Shown here: in pieces, positions 8,687 through 17,374 of the stretch
How positions within the stretch are numbered: the stretch's first letter is position 1
Layout: the number at the start of each line of letters is the position of its first letter
From: Syntrophus sp. GWC2_56_31
GTDB taxonomy: Bacteria > Desulfobacterota > Syntrophia > Syntrophales > UBA5619
Assembly (NCBI GenBank): GCA_001829875.1
Contig: MICN01000059.1
Coordinates: 4,436 to 38,054, forward strand
Direction: 5' to 3'
Length of the DNA: 33,619 bases
The notes under the pieces: model-generated
The model's database searches: none
Seen by the model: the letters and a program-made list of their open reading frames with translations, nothing else
What the model was told of the DNA's origin: nothing
Program-made: the position numbers and the translations under genes

Positions 8687-9646
8687 CTACCGGTCGGGAT
8701 TCCCGATCGGCTCACGGTCGAATCCCTCGGCCCGATCCACGATGAACTTCGGGCGCCCCTTGACTTCATCGTAAATCCGCGACACGTATTCGCCGAGGAG
8801 TCCGATGCTGAGCAGATGTATCCCTGCCAGAAGCAGGATAAGAACAACCATGACCGGATGCTCGACCGGACGACCGGCGCCGGTGATTTCCATGAAAGCG
8901 AACGCCACCGCCAGGCAAACGGCCGCCACGCTAATGAAAAATCCTGTAACCGACGCCAGAAAGAGGAGTTTGCCCGAGAAGCATACGAGGCCGTTGATGC
9001 CGATCCGGATCGATCCGATGAACCGATTGTACTGGCCCGCTCCCGAAAACCTGGCGGGTCTGTCGAAGCGGATGCAGGTCTGCTTGAACCCGACCAAAGC
9101 CACCATGCCTCTGAGAAATCCGTGGCTCTCCTTCAGTTTGTTTAGTTCGTTCACCACCCGCCGGCTCATGAGCCGGAAATCCCCGGTGTTGGGCGGTATG
9201 TCCACCTCCGAAAGGCCCCTGATCGCACGGTACGCGATCCAGGCCACCAGTTTTTTTATGGATGTCTCCCCTGCCCGGCTCTTCCTTTGTGCGCAAACCA
9301 CATCGTACCCTTCGCTCCATTTGGCGGTCAGCTCCGGAATCAACTCCGGCGGATCCTGCAGGTCCACATCCATCACAATCACCGCTTCTCCGGAGGAGTA
9401 TTGGAGTCCGGCCAGCGTGGCCATTGGCTGACCGAAGCGGCGGGAAAATTTCAGCATCTTCACCCGGGGATTCGACTCCCTGGCCCGAAGGACCGCCTCC
9501 TCGCTCCCGTCCGGCGACGGATCCAGCGTAAAGATGATCTCGTAGTCATCGGTTACCCTCTCCATCACGGACGCGACCTGGGTCACAAATTCAGGAATGT
9601 TCCGTTCCTCTTTATATACAGGCACCACTATCGACAACATTGTCAT
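8687..9646 (-). CDS. Family 2 glycosyltransferase, GtrB/DPM1 type (polyprenyl-phosphate sugar transferase)
   Basis: This 319-aa protein has a cytoplasmic GT-A domain (MLSIVVPVYKEERNIPEF, the VDLQDPPELIPEL segment with the metal-binding DxD-like D-V-D, and GDFRLMSRR) followed by two C-terminal membrane helices (about residues 225-260 and 262-290). That is the GtrB / dolichol-phosphate-mannose-synthase-like layout. Such enzymes load a sugar onto undecaprenyl phosphate for later use by periplasm-facing transferases such as the ArnT-like protein encoded divergently. It is the promoter-proximal gene of the minus-strand operon, with a good promoter at 9747-9775. The sugar is unknown. Confidence 0.9.
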   Translation of the reverse strand: MTMLSIVVPVYKEERNIPEFVTQVASVMERVTDDYEIIFTLDPSPDGSEEAVLRARESNPRVKMLKFSRRFGQPMATLAGLQYSSGEAVIVMDVDLQDPPELIPELTAKWSEGYDVVCAQRKSRAGETSIKKLVAWIAYRAIRGLSEVDIPPNTGDFRLMSRRVVNELNKLKESHGFLRGMVALVGFKQTCIRFDRPARFSGAGQYNRFIGSIRIGINGLVCFSGKLLFLASVTGFFISVAAVCLAVAFAFMEITGAGRPVEHPVMVVLILLLAGIHLLSIGLLGEYVSRIYDEVKGRPKFIVDRAEGFDREPIGNPDR

Positions 9647-9746
9647 CTATGCACTCCTGGAGAGTCTTGAAAATAAGGTCTCTCCTGCCAAAAACTAGAA
9701 GTCCGCCGCCGGTATGCGAAGCTCCCCGCAATCGATGCAGGGCGAG

Positions 9747-9775
9747 ACTATAATCGCAAAGCCCGTTCTTTGCAA
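9747..9775 (-). promoter_or_regulatory. Sigma-70 promoter for the minus-strand polysaccharide operon
   Basis: On the minus strand TTGCAA (9775-9770) is separated by exactly 17 bases from TATAGT (9752-9747). Each hexamer is one mismatch from consensus. The predicted start near 9740 lies about 95 bases upstream of the GT2 start codon. Confidence 0.65.
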
Positions 9776-9819
9776 GTCGAAAGGCCCAAAAAGTCCTTCG
9801 AGTTTCTTATAAGATTTTC

Positions 9820-9848
9820 TTGACATGCGGGGCGGCTTCTCTTACTAA
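9820..9848 (+). promoter_or_regulatory. Candidate promoter for the ArnT-like gene
   Basis: TTGACA at 9820-9825 is followed after 17 bases by TACTAA at 9843-9848. The -35 is perfect, the -10 is weak. It lies 54 bases upstream of the start codon of the divergent glycosyltransferase gene. Confidence 0.4.
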
Positions 9849-9901
9849 ACACCCATGCTCGGTGCGGGCATAACGAAGCATGAGAATATAAAGGCAGGCT
9901 C

Positions 9902-11467
9902 ATGAAAAGGCTTTCTTCCCGTTTTCCACATGATAAGCTTTGGATGGCGATTCTATTAGGAATAGCCTTTCTTAGTCTTTTCCCCCTTCTGGGATCTGCG
10001 CCGCTTTTCGATGAGGACGAAGGGTTCTACGCCGAAGCCAGTCGTGAAATGCTTGAAAACGGCGACTACCTTACCGCGCACTTCAATGGGGCGCCGCAAT
10101 ACGATAAACCGATTCTCATTTACTGGTTACAAACCCTGAGCTTCAGGATATTCGGCCTGAATGAATTCGCGGCCCGCTTCCCCTCCGCGCTGGCGACCTT
10201 TCTGTGGATGCTGGCGATTTTCGGTTTTACCCGCCGCCACCTGGGGCTTCGATGCGGCGCTCTGTCCGCTCTGTTTTTCATCAGCGCCGTTCAGATCACC
10301 ATCACCGGGAAAGCCGCCATTGTGGATTCCGCCCTTAATCTGTTTATGACCCTATGCCTCTTTCACTTCTATGAATACACGCAAAACAAAAAAAAGCTGC
10401 ATATTTACACGGCCGCTTTTTATACCGGCCTTGCCTTTCTGGCGAAAGGCCCGGTCGCCATTGTCATACCGTTCGGCGTCAGCCTGATCTATTGCCTTAT
10501 GCAAAAAGAGTTTCGACTCTGGTTGAAAATGGTGTTTAACCTCCCGGCGATTTCGATTTTTGCACTCATCGCCCTTCCCTGGTATGTCCTGGAATATCTG
10601 AATCAAGGGACGATTTTCATACAGGATTTTTTTCTTAAACACAACTTGGAACGATACTCCCGGGCGTTCGAAGACCATTCCGGATCCCTGTTCTATTATA
10701 TTCCCGTGATCATCGTCGGAACCCTTCCCCATTGCGGCCTGCTGTTTCCATTGATCCGCCGGGCCGGATTGTTATGGAAGCAGGAGGTGTATCGTTTCTG
10801 CTTTATCTGGGTTGGATTCGTACTGATACTGTTCTCTTTCGGGGGCACCAAACTCCCCCACTATATTCTCAGCGCATTTCCTCCGCTTTTCATCCTTTAC
10901 GGGGGAGCGTACGAACGGTTGGAGCGTCTCCGGTCATATCTGGCGCCGGCAGTGATATTTCTGATTTTTTTTCTGATTTTCCCCATGGCCCTTCCGCTGG
11001 CCATCCCGTATGTCCAGGATGACTTCGCCGCATGCGTCATGGTTTCTGGGCAATCGCTCTTTGGCGCAGACTACACCATTTTCTGCGGCCTGCTGGCCGT
11101 AGCCGTGGCGCTTCTTTTCTTCATCCGGCAATCCGGATCCCTGAAGCCCGCTGTCGTGGTCTCCGTCGCGTATCTGCTTCTGATCAATCTCGCGCTGATG
11201 CCGCGGATAGGGACACTGATGCAGTCTCCTGTTCGCGAGGCCGCCCTGATAGCCGGCCGGCTTCCCGAACAGGCGGTGATGTGGGGACATTCCCTGCCGA
11301 GTTTTATATTTTATTCACGCAAATTCGTCGCCCTCCGCACGCCTTCGCCGGGTGATGTGCTGATCACCAAGAAGACCAAATTATCCGAGGTCGGCAGCCC
11401 CCATGAAATCCTCTACGAAAAGAATTGTATTGTCTTGGTAAGAATCCTGAATGATCCACCACCATAA
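9902..11467 (+). CDS. ArnT-like membrane glycosyltransferase (GT83, PMT family)
   Basis: A 521-aa multi-spanning membrane protein. It has an N-terminal helix, then the periplasmic-loop motif LFDEDEGFYAEASREML (about residues 36-52) with acidic residues typical of ArnT/PMT enzymes, then DKPILIYWLQ. About a dozen hydrophobic segments follow, and a short soluble C-terminal tail. Family members move a sugar from a polyprenyl-phosphate carrier onto lipid A or another acceptor on the periplasmic face. It is divergent from the GT2 gene that could supply the lipid-linked sugar. The gene ends directly against a transposase remnant, but its length is close to the family norm (about 520-550 aa), so it appears intact. 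Confidence 0.88.
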   Translation: MKRLSSRFPHDKLWMAILLGIAFLSLFPLLGSAPLFDEDEGFYAEASREMLENGDYLTAHFNGAPQYDKPILIYWLQTLSFRIFGLNEFAARFPSALATFLWMLAIFGFTRRHLGLRCGALSALFFISAVQITITGKAAIVDSALNLFMTLCLFHFYEYTQNKKKLHIYTAAFYTGLAFLAKGPVAIVIPFGVSLIYCLMQKEFRLWLKMVFNLPAISIFALIALPWYVLEYLNQGTIFIQDFFLKHNLERYSRAFEDHSGSLFYYIPVIIVGTLPHCGLLFPLIRRAGLLWKQEVYRFCFIWVGFVLILFSFGGTKLPHYILSAFPPLFILYGGAYERLERLRSYLAPAVIFLIFFLIFPMALPLAIPYVQDDFAACVMVSGQSLFGADYTIFCGLLAVAVALLFFIRQSGSLKPAVVVSVAYLLLINLALMPRIGTLMQSPVREAALIAGRLPEQAVMWGHSLPSFIFYSRKFVALRTPSPGDVLITKKTKLSEVGSPHEILYEKNCIVLVRILNDPPP

Positions 11468-11474
11468 AAGACGA

Positions 11475-11849
11475 ACATGGATTGGATGGGGAGAGGTTGA
11501 TCCATTGGCATCGCGAACGTTGCGGCAAGTCGGAGGAGGCGCACTCGGTGATGAAGGGGGATTTTGCCGGGGGGCAACTGCCGTCGGGGGATTTTGGGGA
11601 GAATGCCGCCTGGTGGTGGATCATGATTTTGGCGATGAACTTAAACACGATCATGAAGCGTCTGGTCTTGGGAGGTTCCTGGGTCTCCCGGCGGATGAAG
11701 GCGATTCGGTTTTTGTTCATCAACATTTCGGGCCGGATTGTTGAAAGATCCATGAACTGATCGTCCGGTTGGTGAAGTGCCATCCCGCCCTTGAGCTTTA
11801 CCTGGAGGCCAGGCGCCGGATCATGGCGGTGACGCCGGTTTATGGGTGA
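11475..11849 (+). pseudogene. Truncated IS1380-type transposase (C-terminal part, frameshifted)
   Basis: The reading frame from 11482 (DGERLIHWHRERCGKSEEAH, then the FGENAAWWWIMILAMNLN and VSRRMKAIRF segments) matches the C-terminal third of IS1380-family DDE transposases as I know them. Two frameshifts are visible. Upstream, NMDW (11475-11486) is in another frame. Near 11757 the reading moves by one base into LIVRLVKCHPALELYLEARRRIMAV, which ends with TGA at 11847-11849. The N-terminal two-thirds, with most of the catalytic core, is missing. The fragment starts eight bases after the ArnT-like stop. It marks an old insertion or deletion event at the left border of the catabolic island. Confidence 0.75.
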
Positions 11850-12195
11850 TAACGATATAGAATCATTTAGAGTGAATGAAATTAGCGGTGGATTTTTGGA
11901 GCATAATTTTCCGGCTGGAGGCGGAAGTGTGTTCCGAGACGGACATGGTACAAGTAGTTTCGGCAAACTCTAAAAAATTTGAGGTCGCCATGGAATTCTT
12001 GAGCGGATAACCGGCCCAGGAACGAACAAAATGAATCCAAAATGTAAAAAAACCGGCCATCCAAAAGCTGGTGGTGGATTATGGCATTACGATTTGCTTG
12101 ACAGAACCATTTTCGCCTGCCACTATACCAAATTATGAAGTGAGTGAAGGGAATGCCTGTGTAAAGTCCTTCTCAAGACATCAGATCCGAGTTAA
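11850..12195. other. Gene-free stretch between the transposase and regulator remnants
   Basis: Both strands have only short frames without recognisable motifs. It is A/T-richer than the flanks and probably contains the right-end noncoding part of the insertion sequence plus decayed sequence. A TTGACA at 12098-12103 has a poorly placed -10 (CACTAT at 17 bases, TATACC at 20), so it is not called as a promoter. Confidence 0.4.
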
Positions 12196-12483
12196 TCGGG
12201 AGACCTTGGCTTTAACCGGCAGTTCCACGACCTGATGGTCCTTTGTTCGCACGATCAGAAGGTAATTCAGGCCAATGGGTCGCTGGCGAAGCAGGACTGC
12301 CGGATTGCACCCGGAACCCTTCTTTCCAAAAATCGCCCTGAAATGTATCTCACGGAGCACAGGACCATGTTCGAAGCATTTGCAAGAAGAAAGGGCGAGG
12401 AAGCGCGCGTCCTGATGGAGACCCATACCAACGAAAGCATGGAACGAAACCTCCCGAAACTGGAATCCCCCAAAGGCGGTTGA
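12196..12483 (+). pseudogene. C-terminal FCD-domain remnant of a GntR/FadR-type regulator
   Basis: After an in-frame stop at 12193-12195 the frame reads FNRQFHDLMVLCSHD, then about 30 residues later LTEHRTMFEAFARRKGEEA and LMETHTNES, ending at 12483. This is the second half of the FCD ligand-binding domain. The three histidines that bind metal in that family (FHxxL, EH, and the late TH) are in place. There is no start codon for a sensible protein and no winged-helix DNA-binding domain upstream. The first ATG (12235) would give only 82 aa. I infer that the pathway-specific repressor of the island was beheaded by the adjacent insertion/deletion event. Confidence 0.65.
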
Positions 12484-12554
12484 GGGCTTGCGAGGATTCC
12501 GGTTTCGCGGGGGTGCTCTCGCAGGCTCATTTTTTTATACAAGGAGCGTTATCG

Positions 12555-13538
12555 ATGCAGCACAACCAAGATCCCTTCAGCGTGGTGGTGACGAGCGACA
12601 GGATTTCATCGGAGGCGATGGAGATGCTGTCGGAGAAATGCCGGATCGCATTTATCGGTTCCTATTCGAAGCCGTCTGTTATCGCCCAGGTCGTAGCGGA
12701 CAATCGAGCGGATGGATTAATCGTGCGGACGGGCAAGATCTCGCGGGAGGTCATTCAAGCCTCTCCGCGGTTGAGGGTGATCGCCAAGCACGGAATCGGC
12801 GTCGACAACGTCGATGTCCCTGCGGCGACGGAATTGAGGATCCCCGTACTGATCAGCGCTTCCGCCAATTACCGGTCGGTGGCCGAGCATGCGCTGGCCC
12901 TGATGCTGTCGCTTGCCAAGGACATCCCGACCCTGGATGCCCGGGTGCGCGGGGGGCATTGGGACAAAGCGAACTATTGCGGGGTTGAGCTTTTCGGCAA
13001 GGGGCTGGGGCTGGTCGGGTTCGGGCGGATCGGGCGGCGCCTCGCGGAACTGCTTACACCTTTTGGGATGAATGTCATGGTGTTTGACCCCTTCATGGCC
13101 GGCGAGGTTCCTCCGGGGATAACCCGGGTGCAGGAGATCGGAGCGCTGCTAAAAGCCGTCGACATCGTCAGTCTGCACCTCCCGCTGACCGAGGGGACCC
13201 GGCGTCTCATCGGAGCTGCGGAACTCGCGATGATGAAGAAAACGGCGTGGTTGATCAACACGGCGAGGGGTGAGATCATTGATGAGAAAGCCCTCATCGA
13301 CGCACTGAAGGGGGGAATCATCGCTGCCGCCGGACTGGACACATTCGCCCAGGAGCCCCCGGAAAATCTGGATCGCCTCTGCGGATCGGGCAAACTTGTC
13401 CTGACCCCCCATGTCGGTGCTGCCACGGCGGAATCCATCGTGCGCATGGCTGTCGAAGCGGCCAGGAACGTCTTGACGGTCCTGGAGGGAAAGAAACCCG
13501 AGCAGGCCGTTATGGTCAACCCGGAGATATACGGCTGA
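12555..13538 (+). CDS. D-2-hydroxyacid dehydrogenase, phosphoglycerate dehydrogenase-like
   Basis: A 327-aa NAD-dependent D-isomer 2-hydroxyacid dehydrogenase that interconverts a D-2-hydroxyacid and a 2-oxoacid. The NAD-binding GLGLVGFGRIGRR (about residues 150-162) and the catalytic triad are visible: R238 in NTARGE, E267 in FAQEPPE and H286 in LTPHVGAA. It lacks the C-terminal ACT domain of classical SerA, so it is more likely a catabolic enzyme than serine biosynthesis. ATG 12555 is preceded by AAGGAG (12541-12546). Open frame upstream overlaps the regulator remnant and is not used. It is the first intact gene of the island. The true substrate is unknown. Confidence 0.88.
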   Translation: MQHNQDPFSVVVTSDRISSEAMEMLSEKCRIAFIGSYSKPSVIAQVVADNRADGLIVRTGKISREVIQASPRLRVIAKHGIGVDNVDVPAATELRIPVLISASANYRSVAEHALALMLSLAKDIPTLDARVRGGHWDKANYCGVELFGKGLGLVGFGRIGRRLAELLTPFGMNVMVFDPFMAGEVPPGITRVQEIGALLKAVDIVSLHLPLTEGTRRLIGAAELAMMKKTAWLINTARGEIIDEKALIDALKGGIIAAAGLDTFAQEPPENLDRLCGSGKLVLTPHVGAATAESIVRMAVEAARNVLTVLEGKKPEQAVMVNPEIYG

Positions 13539-13622
13539 TTGTCTCCCCCATCTGATTGCCGTGGACACCTTCCAATTTTTCTTACCAAGGCTACTGAGAT
13601 AAACCATGTTTTTAGAAAACCG

Positions 13623-13636
13623 ACTGAATAGTCAGT
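13623..13636. promoter_or_regulatory. Palindromic operator-like site upstream of the tandem hydroxyacid dehydrogenases
   Basis: ACTGA-ATAG-TCAGT is a perfect 5-bp inverted repeat with a 4-base spacer, 27 bases before the start codon at 13663. The pattern resembles TetR-family operators, but no TetR gene is in the window, so the regulator would be encoded elsewhere. It could also be chance. Confidence 0.3.
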
Positions 13637-13662
13637 AAAGTGAAAAGTTCACGGGGTGTAAT

Positions 13663-14625
13663 ATGGAATTACGTAATATTAAAACGATAGGCATTGCGGG
13701 CGGTGGGACAATGGGTTTCGGGCTGGCGATCAACTTCGCTCTTTGGGGATACCCGACGACAATTTACGACCTTGATGATCAGATTCTGGCAAAAACAATT
13801 CAACGGGTAAAGAAGGCTCTGGACATGTTTGCCACGGAAGATCTCATCAGCCGCCGGCGTTCTGAGGAGACATTTGAACGGATCGCTTTCACCTCCGATA
13901 TTGAAAATCTTGCCGACGCTGACTTCATAACCGAAGCAATCGTGGAGCGGCTGTTTGACAAGCAGGAACTCTTTAATCACCTGGATAAGATCTGTAAATC
14001 CCAGACGATCATTGCCTCCAATACGTCTACCCTTCGCATGGGGGACATTGCCGAGGGGGTCAAGAGACAGGACAAGGTGGTCCTTACCCATTATTTTACC
14101 CCACCCCATATTGTTCCCGGTGTCGAGGTTGCGAAGGGACCGGGAACGACAGATGAAACCTTTAACCTGACTTACGATTTGCTGAAGAATGTGCGGAAGA
14201 CGCCTGTCAGGGTTCTCAAAGACTTTATTATCCCTGAATTGCCCGGCTATCTGTTGAACACGATGCAGAGGGCACTGGAAGGCGCCGCATACCGCTTGTG
14301 GGCGGAGGGCGTTGCAAGCGCGGAGGATATCGACCTCGGCATCAAGGCTTCGTTTGGTTTTCGTAACCCGCATGAAGGGCCGTTTATGCACGCTGATTTC
14401 TCAGCCCACTTCAAATGGCCAGCCGATGTCCAGGACAGGCAAGTGAAAAGGACACTGGCAATGCCGGGTCTCAGCGAAGAGGCAAGGGAGAGATTGCGTA
14501 AACGCTTTGCCGACGGCGTTGGGACTTGGTTTATTGACCCGAACAAATTTGAGGAGGCCGAAGAGATGAGGGACCGTCAGTACGCCAGACGTCTCAAGGA
14601 ACTGTACTGGGGAAAGCTGGATTAA
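13663..14625 (+). CDS. 3-hydroxyacyl-CoA dehydrogenase family protein, gulonate/carnitine dehydrogenase-like (copy 1)
   Basis: A 320-aa NAD-dependent L-3-hydroxyacid dehydrogenase. It has the Rossmann motif IGIAGGGTMGFGLAINFALWGY (about residues 9-30), the catalytic segments SNTSTLRM and THYFTPPHIVPGVEV (His-Glu pair), and GYLLNTMQRALEGAAYRLWAEGVASAEDIDLG in the C-terminal domain. The PPHxxPxVEV form is what I associate with L-gulonate 3-dehydrogenase, carnitine dehydrogenase and lambda-crystallin, which act on free acids, rather than with FadB-type CoA enzymes. So a free 3-hydroxyacid substrate is plausible. It is followed 43 bases later by a close paralogue. Compared with copy 2 it has a few extra residues before PGYLLNT. 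Confidence 0.85.
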   Translation: MELRNIKTIGIAGGGTMGFGLAINFALWGYPTTIYDLDDQILAKTIQRVKKALDMFATEDLISRRRSEETFERIAFTSDIENLADADFITEAIVERLFDKQELFNHLDKICKSQTIIASNTSTLRMGDIAEGVKRQDKVVLTHYFTPPHIVPGVEVAKGPGTTDETFNLTYDLLKNVRKTPVRVLKDFIIPELPGYLLNTMQRALEGAAYRLWAEGVASAEDIDLGIKASFGFRNPHEGPFMHADFSAHFKWPADVQDRQVKRTLAMPGLSEEARERLRKRFADGVGTWFIDPNKFEEAEEMRDRQYARRLKELYWGKLD

Positions 14626-14668
14626 TGAGCATGGTACGGCTCTTTCTTTGATAAGTTAGAGAGGGGAA

Positions 14669-15613
14669 ATGAAACTGAGTGATATCAAAAATATCGGTGT
14701 TGCCGGCGGCGGCGCAATGGGTTTCGGGATTGCCATTAACTTCGCTCTCTGGGGATATCCAACCGTGGTTTTTGATCTGAACGACACGATACTAGAGAAA
14801 TCGGCACAGAGGGTCAAGAAGGGACTGGATATCTTTATTACCGAAGGATTGATAAGCCGCAAACGTGCCGATGAAACCTTCAATCGCTTAACCTTCACTT
14901 CCGATATAACCAGACTGGCTGACAATGATTACATAACGGAAGCAATCGTGGAGCGGCTGACTGACAAGCAGGAACTCTTTAATACATTGGATGCTCTGTG
15001 CCCCCCGCAGACAATAATCGCAAGTAACACATCAGGGTTCGTGATGAGCGATATCGGTAAGGGGGTGAAGAGACAAGACAAGGTGGTCCTGACCCACTAC
15101 TTCTCCCCGCCACATTTTGTTCCCGGGGTCGAGGTTGCTAAAGGACCCGGGACGACGGATGAGACCTTTAACCTGACGTATGACCTGCTGAAGCAGGTAA
15201 AGAAAATCCCCGTGAGAGTGCTGAAAGAGTGTCCCGGTTATCTGCTCAACACCATCCAGGCGGCATTGGGATCTGTGGCTATCCGGCTCTGGGCGGAGGG
15301 AGTGGCTAGCGCGGAGGATATTGATCTTGGCGTCAGGACGTCTTTCGGTTTTCGTCATCCCCATGAAGGCCCGATGATGCATGCCGATCTGTCCGGCGCC
15401 TGGAAGAGGCCCAAGGATCTTCTGGCCGCGAGGGCGAAGAGGAACGTTCAGATGCCCGGGTTGAGCGAAGAGGCAAGAGAGAGGCTGTACACTCGCTTGG
15501 CGGACGGCAGAACATGGTTCGTTGATCCCGATAACATCGATGAGATTATTGAAATTAGGGACCGGGAGGCCATCAGACGTCTCAAGGAACTGTACTGGGG
15601 CAGGGTCGATTGA
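14669..15613 (+). CDS. 3-hydroxyacyl-CoA dehydrogenase family protein, gulonate/carnitine dehydrogenase-like (copy 2)
   Basis: A 314-aa paralogue of the preceding gene with the same domain order: IGVAGGGAMGFGIAINFALWGY, SNTSGFVM, THYFSPPHFVPGVEV and CPGYLLNTIQAALGSVAIRLWAEG. All catalytic positions (Ser, His, Glu, Asn) are present. The segment VEVAKGPGTTDETFNLTYDLLK is identical in both proteins, and DNA around the EAIVERL codons is nearly identical. This points to a tandem duplication kept similar by gene conversion. The two copies may form a heterodimer or act on two stereoisomers or successive intermediates; neither is shown by the sequence. The start ATG 14669 follows AGAGAGGGGA. Confidence 0.85.
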   Translation: MKLSDIKNIGVAGGGAMGFGIAINFALWGYPTVVFDLNDTILEKSAQRVKKGLDIFITEGLISRKRADETFNRLTFTSDITRLADNDYITEAIVERLTDKQELFNTLDALCPPQTIIASNTSGFVMSDIGKGVKRQDKVVLTHYFSPPHFVPGVEVAKGPGTTDETFNLTYDLLKQVKKIPVRVLKECPGYLLNTIQAALGSVAIRLWAEGVASAEDIDLGVRTSFGFRHPHEGPMMHADLSGAWKRPKDLLAARAKRNVQMPGLSEEARERLYTRLADGRTWFVDPDNIDEIIEIRDREAIRRLKELYWGRVD

Positions 15614-15659
15614 TGCTCATTCACATGATTCCATCAAGAATCAACCACAGGAGGATGAA

Positions 15660-17333
15660 ATGCCAAAAATGACCGGAGCGCGACTGTTCGCCGATATGAT
15701 GATGGGCTATGGCGTGTCGTATATTTTCTTTGTGCCCGCTGTTATGATGAAAGCCTTGACGGAGATGGATGACATGCCTGTCAAGAGGGTTATGGTGCAC
15801 GGTGAGAAGGCAGCAGCCTACATGGCGGACGGTTATGCCCGAGCGAGCGGCAAACCGGGAATTTGTATGACACAGAGTGTTGGTACTTCAAACCTTGCTG
15901 CGGGGGTGCGTGACGGCTACATGTCGGGTTCGCCGATTATTGCCATTTCGGGCGGACCTTTACCCAGTAACCGCTATCGGTCTCCCTACCAGCAGATAGA
16001 GGACTTTTCCCAGTTCGAACCGGTCACGAAATTCAGCGCCCACGTGGAGTCCGTCACGCGGCTGCCTGACTTGCTTCGCCAGGCTTTCCGCGAGGCGACC
16101 TCGGGTGTGCCGGCGCCGGTGCATTTACAGGTACAGAATCGCGGCGGTCAGATAATCGAGCAGGAAGCCGATCTCGATCTCATAGTCGAGCAGCAGTACT
16201 CATGCGCACCTGCTTGGCGCCCGGAACCCGATATGGAATGTGTACGCAACGCATTGGCAGTGCTGGCCAAAGCCCAGAGGCCCGCGATTGTGGCGGGTAG
16301 TGGTGTTGTGTGGTCGCGTGCGCAACGTGAGGTGGTGGAATTGGCAGAGAAGCTGCAGATTCCGGTAATCACTTCACTCAAGGCAAAGGCGACGATCGTG
16401 GACAGTCATCCATTATCGGTCGGGGTTTCGGGGAGCTACTCGCGCGATTGCGCCAACAGCACGTTGCGTGAGGCGGATCTCGTGTTTTTCATCGGGAGTA
16501 AAGCGGGCGGACATGTAACGCACTTTTGGCATTTCCCGTCCGCAGGCACCCCGGTGATCCAGCTTGATATCAATCCCTCGGAACTGGGCCGCAATTATCC
16601 GAATACGGTTTCGATCCTGGGGGATGCAAAGGTCTCGTTGCAGCGCATGATTGACGCGGCACAGCCGAAGTCTACAGAAGCGGCAAAGGCGTGGCTGGGG
16701 CGCGTGCATGAAATCGTTGCCAAGTGGCGTACCGAGAACGAGCCGAATCGTAACTCCGATGCGGTGCCGATACGGCCGGAGCGCATCTGCAAGGAAATCT
16801 CCGAGATGTTGCCGCCCGATGGTGTGGTGGTGTCGGATACCGGACATGCCGGCATCTGGACCGGTACCATGCTCGACTTCAAGTATGCCACGCAGCGTTA
16901 TTTCCCCTGTGCGGGTTCGCTGGGTTGGGGCTTTCCCGGAGCGCTCGGCGTGAAGTGCGCGCTGCCGGACAAGCCGGTGCTGTGTTTCACCGGCGACGGC
17001 GGCTTCTATTACCACATAGCCGAACTCGAAACCGCCAGGCGCTACAGCATCAACGTTGTAGTCCTGGTGAACAACAACGGCGGACTCAGCCAGGAGATCC
17101 CGCTCAATAAAATCAACTACGCCGGAAGGCCGCTCGGCAATTGGACCGACTTATGGACATTTACCGACAACAATTTTGCGAAGATTGCAGAGGACTTCGG
17201 CTGCGGCGGTATCCGGGTCGAAAAGCCGGGCGAGATCAAGGATGCTCTTAAGCAGGCATTTGCGATGAACAAACCCGTGGTGGTTGATGTGGTAACCGAT
17301 GTGAACGCGCTCGCCAAAAGGGTACCCAACTGA
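15660..17333 (+). CDS. Thiamine-diphosphate-dependent enzyme (acetolactate synthase / 2-oxoacid decarboxylase family)
   Basis: A 557-aa three-domain ThDP enzyme. The catalytic glutamate is E49 in VMVHGEKAAAYMADGYARA. The central domain runs from about residue 200 to 330. The ThDP/Mg motif GDGG starts at residue 445 and ends with NNNG about 27 residues later. Family members decarboxylate or ligate 2-oxoacids (acetolactate synthase, benzoylformate, oxalyl-CoA, sulfoacetaldehyde enzymes). It has no FAD-specific marker that I can point to, and no regulatory subunit gene is adjacent, so amino-acid biosynthesis is unlikely. The start is ATG 15660 with GGAGG just upstream; an earlier in-frame start overlaps the previous gene. 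A role in the pathway could be decarboxylation of a 2-oxoacid made by a neighbouring dehydrogenase. Confidence 0.85.
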   Translation: MPKMTGARLFADMMMGYGVSYIFFVPAVMMKALTEMDDMPVKRVMVHGEKAAAYMADGYARASGKPGICMTQSVGTSNLAAGVRDGYMSGSPIIAISGGPLPSNRYRSPYQQIEDFSQFEPVTKFSAHVESVTRLPDLLRQAFREATSGVPAPVHLQVQNRGGQIIEQEADLDLIVEQQYSCAPAWRPEPDMECVRNALAVLAKAQRPAIVAGSGVVWSRAQREVVELAEKLQIPVITSLKAKATIVDSHPLSVGVSGSYSRDCANSTLREADLVFFIGSKAGGHVTHFWHFPSAGTPVIQLDINPSELGRNYPNTVSILGDAKVSLQRMIDAAQPKSTEAAKAWLGRVHEIVAKWRTENEPNRNSDAVPIRPERICKEISEMLPPDGVVVSDTGHAGIWTGTMLDFKYATQRYFPCAGSLGWGFPGALGVKCALPDKPVLCFTGDGGFYYHIAELETARRYSINVVVLVNNNGGLSQEIPLNKINYAGRPLGNWTDLWTFTDNNFAKIAEDFGCGGIRVEKPGEIKDALKQAFAMNKPVVVDVVTDVNALAKRVPN

Positions 17334-17374
17334 TTGCAGGAGAGGGCTGCCTGAAACAAAGGAGGAAACATAAC

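Noticed and set aside
7075-8745. Long plus-strand frame (556 codons) across the epimerase gene, and a 417-codon minus-strand frame in another register
   Set aside because: Both overlap the motif-bearing epimerase frame and show no recognisable protein features; they are shadow frames.
11863-12064. Two overlapping minus-strand frames of 60-65 codons
   Set aside because: They have no ribosome site or recognised domain and lie in decayed sequence next to the insertion-sequence remnant.
12098-12128. Promoter upstream of the regulator remnant
   Set aside because: TTGACA is present, but the nearest good -10 (TATACC) is 20 bases away and no intact gene follows.
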